Shown in pieces: positions 1 to 7,196 of a stretch of 11,898 nucleotides of DNA. The first letter of the stretch is position 1. Each line of letters begins with the position of its first letter. The notes beneath the pieces are model-generated. The model ran no database searches and was not told the origin of the DNA. It was given only the letters and a program-made list of their open reading frames with translations. This DNA comes from Immundisolibacter sp. (GTDB lineage: Bacteria; Pseudomonadota; Gammaproteobacteria; Immundisolibacterales; Immundisolibacteraceae): NCBI RefSeq assembly GCF_041601295.1, contig NZ_JBFIII010000091.1, positions 1 to 11,898 on the forward strand, written 5' to 3'. A program made the position numbers and the translations under genes.

Positions 1-1188
1 CTGTTGCAGAAGCTGAACGCCGGCACCCCGGCGAGCGCGAACCGCGTGCGCGCCCTGGTGCTCACGCCCACCCGCGAGCTGGCCCAACAGGTGGCGGACA
101 ACCTGAGGACCTACGGTCGCCATCTGTCGCTGCGCATCTTGGTTGCCTACGGCGGCACCAGCCTGAACCCGCAGATGATGGCGCTACGGCGCGGCGCCGA
201 TATTCTGGTCGCCACGCCGGGCCGGCTGCTGGATTTGTACGGGAAAAACGCGCTCAGATTCCACGAGCTGCAACTGCTGGTGCTCGACGAAGCCGACCGC
301 ATGCTCGACATGGGTTTCAGTCGCGAACTGCAGGAAATCCTGGCCCTGCTGCCGCGCCAACGCCAGACGCTGCTGTTCTCCGCCACTTTCTCCGACGCCA
401 TCCGCGAACTGGCCGCCGGGCTGCTGTACAAGCCCCAGCAGGTCGACGCCAGCCCGCGCAACACCACCGTCGGTACCGTCAAGCAGTGGCTGATCACGGT
501 GGACAAGCAGCGCAAACTGGAGCTGTTCTGCCACCTGCTGCGCAAACGCCACTGGCCGCAGGTGCTGGTGTTCGCCAAGACCCGCAAACGGGTGGACGAG
601 CTGGTGACCAGCCTGAAATACCAGAACATCGGTACCGATGCCATCCACGGCGACATCACCCAGGCCGGCCGCCTCGCGGCGCTCAGGCGCTTTCAGGCCG
701 GTACCGTGCGGGTGTTGGTGGCGACTGACGTGGCCGCGCGGGGGCTCGACATCAGCGCCCTGCCGCTGGTGGTGAACCTCGACCTGCCCGTTGATGCGGA
801 AGGCTATGTACACCGCGTCGGACGCACGGCGCGCGCCGGCGCGGCGGGCGAGGCGATCTCGCTGGTATGCGCGGACGAGGCGGTCCAGCTGAACGCCATC
901 GAGACCCTGATCGGCAAACTGCTGCAGCGCCGGGAAATCCAGGGCTTCGAGCCCAAGCACGCGGTGCCCATCACTGGCCCCAACAAGCGTCCGCCCAGCC
1001 TGAAAGCGATGAGAAACGCCGGGAATAAAACGGGCGTCAAGAAAAAACGCGTGCGCGCCCCAAAGGGTGCTCCGGCCAGCAAGAAAAAACCCGGCGGCAA
1101 AAAGCCCGGTCCCAGGGGTCCATTGGGCCAGACGCTGGGCCAGAAGCAATGGATTCCGAAGCGGCACACCGTGGAGCCAACCGGCTAA
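1..1188 (+). CDS. DEAD-box ATP-dependent RNA helicase, RhlE-like (5' truncated by window edge)
   Basis: This is an ATP-dependent RNA helicase, expected to unwind short RNA duplexes in ribosome assembly or mRNA decay in the cytoplasm. The reading frame is open from base 1, and the Q motif and Walker A (motif I) are absent, so about 70 N-terminal residues lie outside the window. Counting from base 1, visible motifs are PTRELA (23-28), GG (51-52), TPGR (72-75), DEAD (96-99, within LDEADRMLDMGF), SAT (127-129), ARGLD (246-250) and HRVGRTAR (271-278). These give the end of RecA domain 1 and all of domain 2. After about residue 320 there is a lysine/glycine/proline-rich basic tail, typical of RNA-binding extensions in RhlE-type enzymes. 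The LDEADRMLDMGF signature favours RhlE or SrmB over DeaD, but the exact paralogue is not certain. It appears unrelated to the catabolic genes downstream. Confidence 0.93.
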   Translation: MLQKLNAGTPASANRVRALVLTPTRELAQQVADNLRTYGRHLSLRILVAYGGTSLNPQMMALRRGADILVATPGRLLDLYGKNALRFHELQLLVLDEADRMLDMGFSRELQEILALLPRQRQTLLFSATFSDAIRELAAGLLYKPQQVDASPRNTTVGTVKQWLITVDKQRKLELFCHLLRKRHWPQVLVFAKTRKRVDELVTSLKYQNIGTDAIHGDITQAGRLAALRRFQAGTVRVLVATDVAARGLDISALPLVVNLDLPVDAEGYVHRVGRTARAGAAGEAISLVCADEAVQLNAIETLIGKLLQRREIQGFEPKHAVPITGPNKRPPSLKAMRNAGNKTGVKKKRVRAPKGAPASKKKPGGKKPGPRGPLGQTLGQKQWIPKRHTVEPTG

Positions 1189-1312
1189 GGAAGCGCAGCA
1201 TAAATCCGTCCTGGATTTCTCAGCGCCCGGTTCACGGAAGCTGGTACCGGATTATGATTCAGGAGGGCCGTATGCCCTTTGCGCGCCAGGCACCTCAACC
1301 GGGAGAAAGACC

Positions 1313-1783
1313 ATGTTCGACCGTCGCCACGCCCTACGGATCAGTTGCATCGTTACCCTCCTGCTGGCCGCTGCAAACGCCGCGGCAGGGCTGCCTGCTG
1401 ATGAGCAGGCTGCCGTCTTCAAGGCCGCGGGTTTCGAGCGCGGTGCCGACGGCCGCTACATCCGCTGCCAGGAGGAAACACCGACCGCCTCCTACACCCC
1501 GGGGGCGATTGAGGAAGTGGACGTCAACGGCGACGGCCAGGCCGAGGCTTTGGTCACCGAGGGCAGCATGTTCTGCTACGGCTCACCGCATACGTTCTTC
1601 GGCCTGGTCGCCAAGGGTGCCGGTGGCTGGAAGTTGTTACTCGACGATGTGGGCATACCGGTGGTGCTGGAAACCCGGCACGGCGGCTGGGTGGACATCG
1701 AGGTCGGCGGCCCCGGGTTCGGGAAGTTCCCGGTCTGGCAGTGGGACGGCAGCGCCTACCAGCGCGTCACGCCAGCACAGTAA
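1313..1783 (+). CDS. small secreted protein of unknown function with a calcium-loop-like motif
   Basis: I do not recognise a family for this 156-residue protein. The ATG at 1313 is chosen because a GGGAGAAAG ribosome binding site lies just upstream and because it begins a clear Sec signal peptide: basic start (RRHALR), hydrophobic stretch at about 11-24, and an Ala-rich cleavage region near residues 23-26. The mature part holds the sequence DVNGDGQAE at 70-78, which resembles the Asp-x-Asn-x-Asp calcium loop of VCBS/FG-GAP and dockerin-like proteins. Only one copy is present. Two cysteines (C52, C88) could form a disulfide after export. The C-terminal half is rich in Gly and Trp and looks like compact beta structure. 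It is probably periplasmic or extracellular. It stands alone between the helicase and the amidohydrolase, with gaps of 124 and 148 bases, so nothing ties it to either. Confidence 0.8.
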   Translation: MFDRRHALRISCIVTLLLAAANAAAGLPADEQAAVFKAAGFERGADGRYIRCQEETPTASYTPGAIEEVDVNGDGQAEALVTEGSMFCYGSPHTFFGLVAKGAGGWKLLLDDVGIPVVLETRHGGWVDIEVGGPGFGKFPVWQWDGSAYQRVTPAQ

Positions 1784-1872
1784 TCGCGTTCCACGGGGTG
1801 GGCCGACCAAGCGCCGGCCGCCCCGCGTGCAGGCTTCCGGCACAGCGGCGGGCGCCGAATATCGACCGCGGA

Positions 1873-1902
1873 TTGTCGCCGGATACGCTGCGCCCCTACA
1901 CT
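1873..1902 (+). promoter_or_regulatory. possible sigma-70 promoter for the plus-strand amidohydrolase
   Basis: TTGTCG (1873-1878, 4 of 6 matches to TTGACA) and TACACT (1897-1902, 4 of 6 matches to TATAAT) are separated by 18 bases. They lie about 30 bases before the GTG start at 1932. The match is modest and was found by eye in a GC-rich gap, so this is only a candidate. Confidence 0.25.
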
Positions 1903-1931
1903 GGCTGCACAACAACCCGAGGAGATGCCCC

Positions 1932-2924
1932 GTGAAGATTGACTGCTTTACCCACGTCATGCCGCAGCCGTACATCGACCGCTTCAGCAAGGCGGTCACC
2001 GGCTTTTATCTGGGCGACCTGCCGGCCAAGATTCCGGAGATGGTGGACCTGACGCCGCGCCTGGCGATGATGGACCGTCTCGGCATCGACCAGCAGGTGC
2101 TGACCATTGCCACACCACCGATCGAGGAAGTGGTGCAAGACCCCAAGCTGGCGGCCGAGCTTGCCACCGTCGCCAACGACGCCATCGCCGAGATGGCCGC
2201 CACGCGGCCGGATCGTTTTCTGGCCGTGGGCACCATTGCCATGAACAACATGGACGCGGCGCTGCGCGAGGCCGAGCGGGCGGTGAAGCAGCTTGGCATG
2301 AAGGGCATCCTGATCTACAGCAACTGCCAGGGCCGGGCCATCGACGCCGCCGAGTTCATGCCGTTTTATGCCCTGATGGCCGAGCTGGACCTGCCGATCT
2401 GGCTGCACCCGGCGCGCACCCCCATGCGCCCGGACTACGTGGACGAAGACAAGTCGATGTACGCCATGTGGCAGATCTTCGGCTGGCCCTTCGAGACCAG
2501 CATGGCGATGACCCGGCTGATTTTTTCCGGTGTGCTGGATCGCCATCCGGACCTGAAGATCATCACCCACCACGCCGGGGCCATGATTCCGTATTTCGAC
2601 AAGCGCATCGAGTACGTGTACCCGCTGTTCGAGACACTCGGCCAGATGGGCGACGCTCTGGAACGCCTGCAAAAACCGCTGATCGAGTATTACCGCATGT
2701 TCTACAACGACACCGCGTTAATGGGCTCGATCGGCGGCATGCACGCAGCCTATGCGTTCTTTGGCGCCGACAAGCTGCTGTTTGGCACCGACACGCCATT
2801 CGATACCAAGGGCGGCGCGCTGTTTACCAGCGAAACCGTGCTCAGCATTGACGCACTGGCCATTCCGCCGGCCGAGAAAGCTGCCATCTACGCCGGCAAC
2901 TTGAAGCGCCTGCTGAAGCTCTGA
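1932..2924 (+). CDS. amidohydrolase family 2 (ACMSD-like metal-dependent hydrolase/decarboxylase)
   Basis: This 330-residue protein belongs to the amidohydrolase_2 branch, which includes aminocarboxymuconate semialdehyde decarboxylase, gamma-resorcylate decarboxylase and hydrolases of ring-cleavage products. The GTG start is preceded by GAGGAG (1919-1924) with 7 bases spacing and gives the usual KID beta strand. Expected TIM-barrel metal or catalytic positions are visible: H8, H159 in WLHP, H213-H214 in ITHHAG, and D287 in LLFGTD. The usual N-terminal HxH is here F-T-H (F6, H8), so the first metal-ligand histidine is missing. The length is normal for the family. A role in decarboxylating or hydrolysing an aromatic-pathway intermediate is an inference from family and context. 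It is convergent with a second, distantly related amidohydrolase. The exact reaction is unknown. Confidence 0.88.
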   Translation: MKIDCFTHVMPQPYIDRFSKAVTGFYLGDLPAKIPEMVDLTPRLAMMDRLGIDQQVLTIATPPIEEVVQDPKLAAELATVANDAIAEMAATRPDRFLAVGTIAMNNMDAALREAERAVKQLGMKGILIYSNCQGRAIDAAEFMPFYALMAELDLPIWLHPARTPMRPDYVDEDKSMYAMWQIFGWPFETSMAMTRLIFSGVLDRHPDLKIITHHAGAMIPYFDKRIEYVYPLFETLGQMGDALERLQKPLIEYYRMFYNDTALMGSIGGMHAAYAFFGADKLLFGTDTPFDTKGGALFTSETVLSIDALAIPPAEKAAIYAGNLKRLLKL

Positions 2925-2938
2925 CGCTCACCGCGAAA

Positions 2939-3015
2939 TGCCCGGGCCGCAGCGATGCGCCCCGGGCCGGGCAAATCCGGCGAACCGCGCAGGCCCGGCG
3001 GGCGGGAATACCGCC
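2939..3015. terminator. GC-rich dyads between convergent genes, possible bidirectional terminator
   Basis: The 108-base gap between the two convergent amidohydrolase genes holds a TGCCCGG/CCGGGCA pair (2939-2945 and 2967-2973) and a GGCGG-GAATA-CCGCC hairpin (3001-3015). Neither is followed by a clear T-run on either strand. They may slow both converging transcripts, but a classical intrinsic terminator is not shown. Confidence 0.25.
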
Positions 3016-3032
3016 AGCCCACCGGAAATGCA

Positions 3033-4172
3033 TCAATGGGCGGCGGCCGGAAAACCGAACAGGGCGGCGACGTTGTCGTAGACGATCTTTTGCGTTTCAG
3101 CCGGCGGGCAATCGACAAAATCGCGCGCCACCTGGCGCCGCGAAAACGGCCACACGCCTTCGGTATGCGGGTAATCCGAGCCCCACATGATGTTGTTGAT
3201 GCCAACGATGTCCCGCGTCCGCACACCGGCGCGGTCGTCCTCGAAGGTGGCGTAGAAATTGCGGTGGAAGTAATTGCTGGGCGCTTCTTCCAGGCGTGGC
3301 TTCATCCAGCCCTTGTGGTCGTTCCACCAGTGGTCCATCAGGTCGAGCACGGCGGCAATCCAGCCGATGCCGCCTTCCACCAGGGACCATTTCATATTCG
3401 GGAAACGCATCGGCGCGCCGCCCCAGATGACCAGATTCAGCGGCTCGGCGAGCTGCTGGAACTTGCCGCCGCAGATCAGTGAGCCGCTGGCGCCGGGGCC
3501 GCGGACATGCGCCGGGAAACTGGTCCCGCCCAGGTGAAAGGTGGCCACCACGCCCATCTCCTGCAAGCGTGCCCACAGCGTGTCCCACACCGGCTGGTTG
3601 TACGGCTGCTCGTTGTTGGTGGCCGGCAGCATGACCGCCGCCAGGCCCAGCTTGCCCATGGCGCGCTCGGCCTCGGCCACCGCCCACTCGATAGGCCCTT
3701 TGTTGGGAATCATGGCGGCGCCCTTCAGGCGCGTGGGATGCGCCGCACAAAACTCGGACAGCCAGTCGTTATAGGCGCGGCACACGGCGTACAGGTACTC
3801 AGCATCCGGTGTTTCGCACACGAACAGCCCCACGCCGGGGTAGATCACCTCGCCGGACACGCCGTCGACGTCCTGATCCTTCATGCGCTCGTCCGGATCC
3901 CAACCGCCGGGGCGGGTGTCCTCATAACGAAAGTCGGTGATCTTTGGAATCTCGACGCCGCGCGCCTTCAGGTCGATCATCGGCCCCTCGAAGGCCAACG
4001 GCCGGGGCTTGATGCCCTCCACCAGCATGCAGTCGCCCAAACCTTCGAGCGATTCAATACGCGGTGCGCGATCGCGCCATTTGGCATCGATGCGCTTCAG
4101 CCATAGATCGCGTGGCTCCACCACGTGCGAGTCGGCCGACAGCATCGGCCCCTGGTATAGCGGTTCGGACAT
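3033..4172 (-). CDS. amidohydrolase family 2 (DSHxxEP subgroup)
   Basis: This 379-residue metal-dependent hydrolase or decarboxylase is of the amidohydrolase_2 type but of a different subgroup from the convergent gene. Its metal site starts as ADSHVVEP (D14, H16, E19) instead of HxH. Other likely site residues are H213 in TFHLGG, E266 in VEGGIG, and D333 and H336 in WGSDYPH. The WGSDYPHTEG ending is typical of this subgroup, which is common in actinobacterial and proteobacterial clusters for aromatic, steroid or terpenoid degradation. The ATG at 4172 has AAGGAG upstream. The gene follows the PECR-like SDR by 46 bases on the same strand, so the two are probably co-transcribed. It is the last gene of the minus-strand block. 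The substrate cannot be told from sequence; a C-C bond-cleaving step on a carboxylated ring product is an inference. Confidence 0.9.
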   Translation of the reverse strand: MSEPLYQGPMLSADSHVVEPRDLWLKRIDAKWRDRAPRIESLEGLGDCMLVEGIKPRPLAFEGPMIDLKARGVEIPKITDFRYEDTRPGGWDPDERMKDQDVDGVSGEVIYPGVGLFVCETPDAEYLYAVCRAYNDWLSEFCAAHPTRLKGAAMIPNKGPIEWAVAEAERAMGKLGLAAVMLPATNNEQPYNQPVWDTLWARLQEMGVVATFHLGGTSFPAHVRGPGASGSLICGGKFQQLAEPLNLVIWGGAPMRFPNMKWSLVEGGIGWIAAVLDLMDHWWNDHKGWMKPRLEEAPSNYFHRNFYATFEDDRAGVRTRDIVGINNIMWGSDYPHTEGVWPFSRRQVARDFVDCPPAETQKIVYDNVAALFGFPAAAH

Positions 4173-4218
4173 GATCAGATCTCCTTGTTAAGCCGTGTTG
4201 AGATATACAGGCAATGCT

Positions 4219-5088
4219 TCAGGCCGGGTCGAAGTGAGCCGGACGCTCGCCGAGCCAGGTTTCGCCCCAAAAGCGCCCCCCGCCGTCCACGACCAGGGTT
4301 TCGCCAGTGACGAACTTGGCCGCCGGGCTGGCCAGGTAGGCGCAGGCCTCGGCGACGTCATGCACATCGCCCAGCGCGCGCATGGGGTTGGAGTTGTAAA
4401 ACTGGTTCAGGCGCTCGGCCGGATACTGGCTGAATCCGCTGCTCTCGATGGCACCCGGCGCCACGCAGTTGATGCGGATGCGGTGTGGCGCCCACTCGAC
4501 CGCCAGCGTACGGGCCAGGTTCATCACCGCCGCGCGGGCCGCGCTGGAATGCGCAATGGACGGCATGCCGCGGAAATTGTCGAGCACGATGCTCACCACA
4601 TTACCCGGGTGATTGTGCTCCCGCCAGGCACACCCGGCAGCCTGGGTCACATGCCAGGTACCGTTCAAATTGGTGTCCACCACGGCGGCCCAGCCGCGCG
4701 GGCTCATGTCCATGGCCGGCTGCACAAACTGGCCACCGGCGTTGTTGATCAGCACATCGAGCCGGCCAAAGCGCTGCCAGGTGTGAGCGATCAGCGCCTG
4801 CACCTGGTCCGGGTCGCGGATGGTCATGGCTTGCGCGTCGGCATCGGCACCCAGTGCCCGCAGCAGAGCGAGCGTTCCCTGCAGCGGCTCCGGACGCCGA
4901 CCACATATCATCACCGCCGCACCCAGACGCGCGAACAACACCGCGATGGCCTTGCCGATGCCCGTGCCACCGCCGGTAACCAGCACCACCTGGCCGGCAA
5001 AAAGATCCGGGCGGTAGACGGTCGCGACGCTCCGCAGCGCGTCATCGTCCAGCCCGAAGGACGTGCGGGCGGATAAATCGTCGAACAC
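4219..5088 (-). CDS. SDR-family oxidoreductase, trans-2-enoyl-CoA reductase (PECR/DECR)-like
   Basis: This 289-residue short-chain dehydrogenase/reductase has a Rossmann nucleotide-binding motif TGGGTGIG (39-45 region) and NNAGGQF (115-121). The stretch HSSAARAAVMNL (180-191) followed by INCVAPG closely resembles peroxisomal trans-2-enoyl-CoA reductase and related dienoyl-CoA reductases. As in that group, the usual catalytic YxxxK is replaced, here by S181 and R185. The family reduces or forms C=C bonds of acyl-CoA esters with NADP(H), so this enzyme more likely handles an enoyl-CoA than an alcohol. The RR after strand two (CGRR, 63-65) fits NADP preference. The GTG start at 5088 is set by AGGAG at 5095-5099; in-frame ATG and GTG codons up to 5130 lack such a site. 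It lies 109 bases after the glutathione transferase gene and 46 before the amidohydrolase. Confidence 0.87.
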   Translation of the reverse strand: MFDDLSARTSFGLDDDALRSVATVYRPDLFAGQVVLVTGGGTGIGKAIAVLFARLGAAVMICGRRPEPLQGTLALLRALGADADAQAMTIRDPDQVQALIAHTWQRFGRLDVLINNAGGQFVQPAMDMSPRGWAAVVDTNLNGTWHVTQAAGCAWREHNHPGNVVSIVLDNFRGMPSIAHSSAARAAVMNLARTLAVEWAPHRIRINCVAPGAIESSGFSQYPAERLNQFYNSNPMRALGDVHDVAEACAYLASPAAKFVTGETLVVDGGGRFWGETWLGERPAHFDPA

Positions 5089-5094
5089 GGAGGT

Positions 5095-5099
5095 CTCCT
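5095..5099 (-). promoter_or_regulatory. ribosome binding site deciding the PECR-like SDR start
   Basis: AGGAG on the minus strand lies 6 bases before the GTG at 5088. It lies inside the longer reading frame that opens at 5130, so the shorter 289-residue protein is the likely product. Confidence 0.7.
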
Positions 5100-5197
5100 G
5101 AAAAGGTCGCGGGGCCATCCGTGGCCGCACCCGGACTGAACGGGCGTTTGTTTATTCTAGCCGCAGTCGCGGCCTATAAAGGTGGCCACCGGACAAA

Positions 5198-5809
5198 TCA
5201 CGCCTGAGCGCTGGGCCGTGCCGATACCGCGGCGTGCCAGCGGGCCAGATGCGGCCGCTCACCAACGCGAATGCCACTGATGCGGCCAAAATCGATGCCG
5301 CACAGGGCCGTGATGTCGGCAATGGTGTACCGGTCCCCGGCAATGAACGACCGGCCGTCGGCAAGTTCCGCGTCCAGCCAATCCAGCCGCTTCAGGGAGT
5401 GCGCACGCGAGACCTCGCCGAACTCGGGAACCTGCGGGTGTTTGCCCTTGAAGAACGGATGGATATGCCGGAACACGTTGGCAATGGGCCACAACACCTC
5501 GAACTCCATGCGCCGGTTCCACATCTCCACCCGCGCCATATCCAGACCGGCCTCGCCGAACAGCGCCGGCCGCGGGTGCAGACTTTCAAAATAGCGACAG
5601 ATCGCCACCGAATCGCACAGGTGAGTGCCGTCATCCAGTTCCAGCACCGGCACCTGGGCCAGCGGGTTACGCGCCAGGAACTCCGGCGTCAGGATGCCGT
5701 CGTCAGCGATGCCAACCGGCACGAACTCGACGTCCGTGACCCCTTTCTCGGCCAGAAATATGCGTACCCGGCGGGGATTTGGAGCAACGCGGTCTTCGTA
5801 GATTTTCAT
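5198..5809 (-). CDS. glutathione S-transferase
   Basis: This 203-residue protein has the two-domain glutathione S-transferase layout. The N-terminal thioredoxin-like domain (1-80) shows the opening APNPRRVRIFLAEKG, the cis-proline at P54 in QVPVLELDDG, and the glutathione-binding acidic/Ser pair D66-S67 in LCDSVAICRYFE. The all-helical C-terminal domain has FIAGDRYTIADI (155-166), the N-capping box with D165. Such enzymes conjugate glutathione to electrophiles or remove it from adducts; in aromatic catabolic clusters they act on epoxides, halides or isomerise ring-cleavage products. The catalytic residue is not obvious, since the N-terminal Ser/Cys/Tyr position is unclear (Y4 or N11 are near it). 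The ATG overlaps the stop of the upstream universal stress gene as ATGA (5806-5809), pointing to translational coupling. Confidence 0.92.
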   Translation of the reverse strand: MKIYEDRVAPNPRRVRIFLAEKGVTDVEFVPVGIADDGILTPEFLARNPLAQVPVLELDDGTHLCDSVAICRYFESLHPRPALFGEAGLDMARVEMWNRRMEFEVLWPIANVFRHIHPFFKGKHPQVPEFGEVSRAHSLKRLDWLDAELADGRSFIAGDRYTIADITALCGIDFGRISGIRVGERPHLARWHAAVSARPSAQA

Positions 5810-6249
5810 ATGCTTGCCGCCGGCAAAACCAGCACCGCGCAGGGCGCGTGATGCACCACCTTGGCCGATACCGATGGGACGAATACGCGTTGCAGCAGCG
5901 AACGCGGCCGTGTTTCCAGCACGATCAGATCGACGCCATGCTCCTGGGCCAGGGCCACGACGCCGTCGCCCAGATCGTCGACCCGTGCCACGGCCTCGTG
6001 CGGCAGGTCACCGAGTTCTTCCTGAATGATGGCGCCCAGTTCACCCTCCATACGATCGCGAATCTGGTCGAGGCTCTCCAGCTTGAATCCGATCTGCTCC
6101 ATGTGCCCCGGCTCGGACGACACGTAGGCCAGAATCAGCCGACTGCCGTGTTCACGCGCCATCTGGCCGCTAGCGCGCAGCGCCAGGCGCGCCGGACGAT
6201 CGGCTGTCATCGGCACCATGATGGTTCTGGGAGCAAGCGGGTTGTGCAT
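5806..6249 (-). CDS. universal stress protein (UspA family), ATP-site degenerate
   Basis: This 147-residue protein has a single UspA fold: TIMVPMTADRPARLALRA at the N-terminus and HHAPCAVLVLP (133-143) at the end. ATP-binding members carry G-2x-G-9x-G-(S/T) after strand four. Here that segment reads ETRPRSLLQRVFVPS (112-126), with E, P and P where glycines are expected, so nucleotide binding is probably lost. This places it with the non-ATP-binding UspA type. The ATG at 6249 is chosen because AGGAG lies at 6259-6263 with 9 bases spacing and the fold begins directly. An in-frame ATG at 6300 overlaps the preceding SDR stop and would add 17 residues. The gene ends in an ATGA overlap with the glutathione transferase gene. 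Its role in a catabolic operon is unknown. Confidence 0.88.
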   Translation of the reverse strand: MHNPLAPRTIMVPMTADRPARLALRASGQMAREHGSRLILAYVSSEPGHMEQIGFKLESLDQIRDRMEGELGAIIQEELGDLPHEAVARVDDLGDGVVALAQEHGVDLIVLETRPRSLLQRVFVPSVSAKVVHHAPCAVLVLPAASI

Positions 6250-6258
6250 GGTCTTGTT

Positions 6259-6263
6259 CTCCT
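6259..6263 (-). promoter_or_regulatory. ribosome binding site favouring the shorter universal stress protein start
   Basis: AGGAG (within AAGGAGAAC, minus strand) lies 9 bases before the ATG at 6249. It supports this start over the ATG at 6300 that overlaps the upstream stop codon. Confidence 0.6.
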
Positions 6264-6296
6264 TGGCGGGGCGTTCAGTCACCCATGGGCTGGCCG

Positions 6297-7091
6297 TCAT
6301 CCGGCCATCGAATAACCACCGCTGACCGACAGTACCTGCCCGGTAATATGTCCCGCCACCCGGTCGGAAGCGAGAAACAATGCGGCGTTGGCAATATCCC
6401 GTGGCTTACCAATTTTTTTCAGCGGCAAAGCCTTGGACACTTTTTCCAGTTGCTCGTCGGTAAACATGGCGCCCTTGTCCACCCACATGCTGCGCGCGCC
6501 CACCTCGGTCGGGTCGTCCGGGATGGTGACGCCCGGGCACACCACGTTGCAGCGCACGCCAAAGCGCCCGTTCTCGCGGGCGATGCTTTTCATGAAGCTG
6601 TTGACCGCTGCCTTGACGCCGCCGTAGACGGCCTCGCGCGCCTCGCCCTGGCGGCTGGCGTCCGAGCTGATCGACACGATCGCCCCACCGCCGGACGTGA
6701 GCATGCCGTCCAGGGCCGTTTTGGTGCAGTTCAACACCCCGACATAGTTGATGCGGATGATCTTGTCCCAGAACTCGGGCGTGGTCTCGGTAAAGAACAT
6801 CAACTGATCCCAGCCTACGGCGTTGATCAATACCTTGACCGGCCCGTGCGCTGACTCGGCCGCCGCGAACAGGCGCTGCACCTGCGCCAGATCGGTCACA
6901 TCAGTGGCCACCACCTGCGCTGGCACGCCCAGCGCCCGGGCTTCCTCGGCCACGCGCCCCCCCTGCTCGGCATCGATATCACCGATGGTGACCCGCGCCC
7001 CTTCGGCGGCGAAGCCAAGCGCAATCGCCCGGCCAATATTGGATGCCGCCCCGGTGACGATGACGCTGATTCCTGAATAGCCCAAGTCCAC
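6297..7091 (-). CDS. SDR-family dehydrogenase, BadH-like (hydroxyacyl-CoA or dihydrodiol dehydrogenase)
   Basis: This 264-residue classical SDR has TGAASNIG (13-20), an aspartate after strand two (D38, favouring NAD), N90 in the INAVG motif, serines S142/S143, and the catalytic Y156-x3-K160. The region WDQLMFFTETTPEFWDKII and the following SSDASR...EAVY resemble 2-hydroxycyclohexanecarboxyl-CoA dehydrogenase (BadH) and related enzymes. In this cluster it could instead oxidise the cis-diol made by the Rieske oxygenase, because BenD of benzoate pathways is also an SDR. The sequence cannot decide between a CoA-ester and a free diol substrate. The GTG at 7091 is chosen for its GAGGAG site and because the Rossmann fold starts within ten residues; the ATG codons at 7136 and 7169 would add an unstructured N-terminus. 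The universal stress gene follows after 47 bases. Confidence 0.88.
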   Translation of the reverse strand: MDLGYSGISVIVTGAASNIGRAIALGFAAEGARVTIGDIDAEQGGRVAEEARALGVPAQVVATDVTDLAQVQRLFAAAESAHGPVKVLINAVGWDQLMFFTETTPEFWDKIIRINYVGVLNCTKTALDGMLTSGGGAIVSISSDASRQGEAREAVYGGVKAAVNSFMKSIARENGRFGVRCNVVCPGVTIPDDPTEVGARSMWVDKGAMFTDEQLEKVSKALPLKKIGKPRDIANAALFLASDRVAGHITGQVLSVSGGYSMAG

Positions 7092-7097
7092 GCTGTT

Positions 7098-7102
7098 CTC
7101 CT
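7098..7102 (-). promoter_or_regulatory. ribosome binding site deciding the BadH-like SDR start
   Basis: AGGAG on the minus strand (within GAGGAGAAC) lies 6 bases before the GTG at 7091. No comparable site precedes the longer alternatives at 7136 or 7169. Confidence 0.7.
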
Positions 7103-7196
7103 CGGATGTTGGTGACGCTTTTGCAGTGTCTTGCATGGCGCTCGCCGCGGCAAGATGTGACGGGGCCAACAGCGCCTGGGCTCCCGGTGTCTTCGT

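Noticed and set aside
184..1167. Long open frame antisense to the helicase
   Set aside because: The plus strand encodes a full set of helicase motifs here; long antisense frames are expected in GC-rich codon usage. The same applies to the long plus-strand frames opposite the amidohydrolase, SDR and oxygenase genes.
1202..1218. AAATCC-GTCCT-GGATTT hairpin after the helicase gene
   Set aside because: The 6-bp stem is weak and no T-run follows, so I did not call a terminator.
5154..5159. TAGAAT (minus strand) as a -10 element for the SDR-amidohydrolase pair
   Set aside because: It matches TATAAT at 5 of 6, but no acceptable -35 lies at 16-18 bases, so a promoter is not supported.
5181..5190. 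GGTGGCCACC palindrome upstream of the PECR-like SDR, similar to the arms at 9783-9800, as a shared operator
   Set aside because: The same ten bases also occur inside the amidohydrolase coding sequence near 3540-3549, and GTGGCC is frequent in the window, so chance is a sufficient explanation.
6250..6300. Longer universal stress protein starting at 6300 with an ATGA overlap to the SDR stop
   Set aside because: The extra 17 residues do not belong to the UspA fold and a better ribosome site precedes 6249; it remains a minor alternative.
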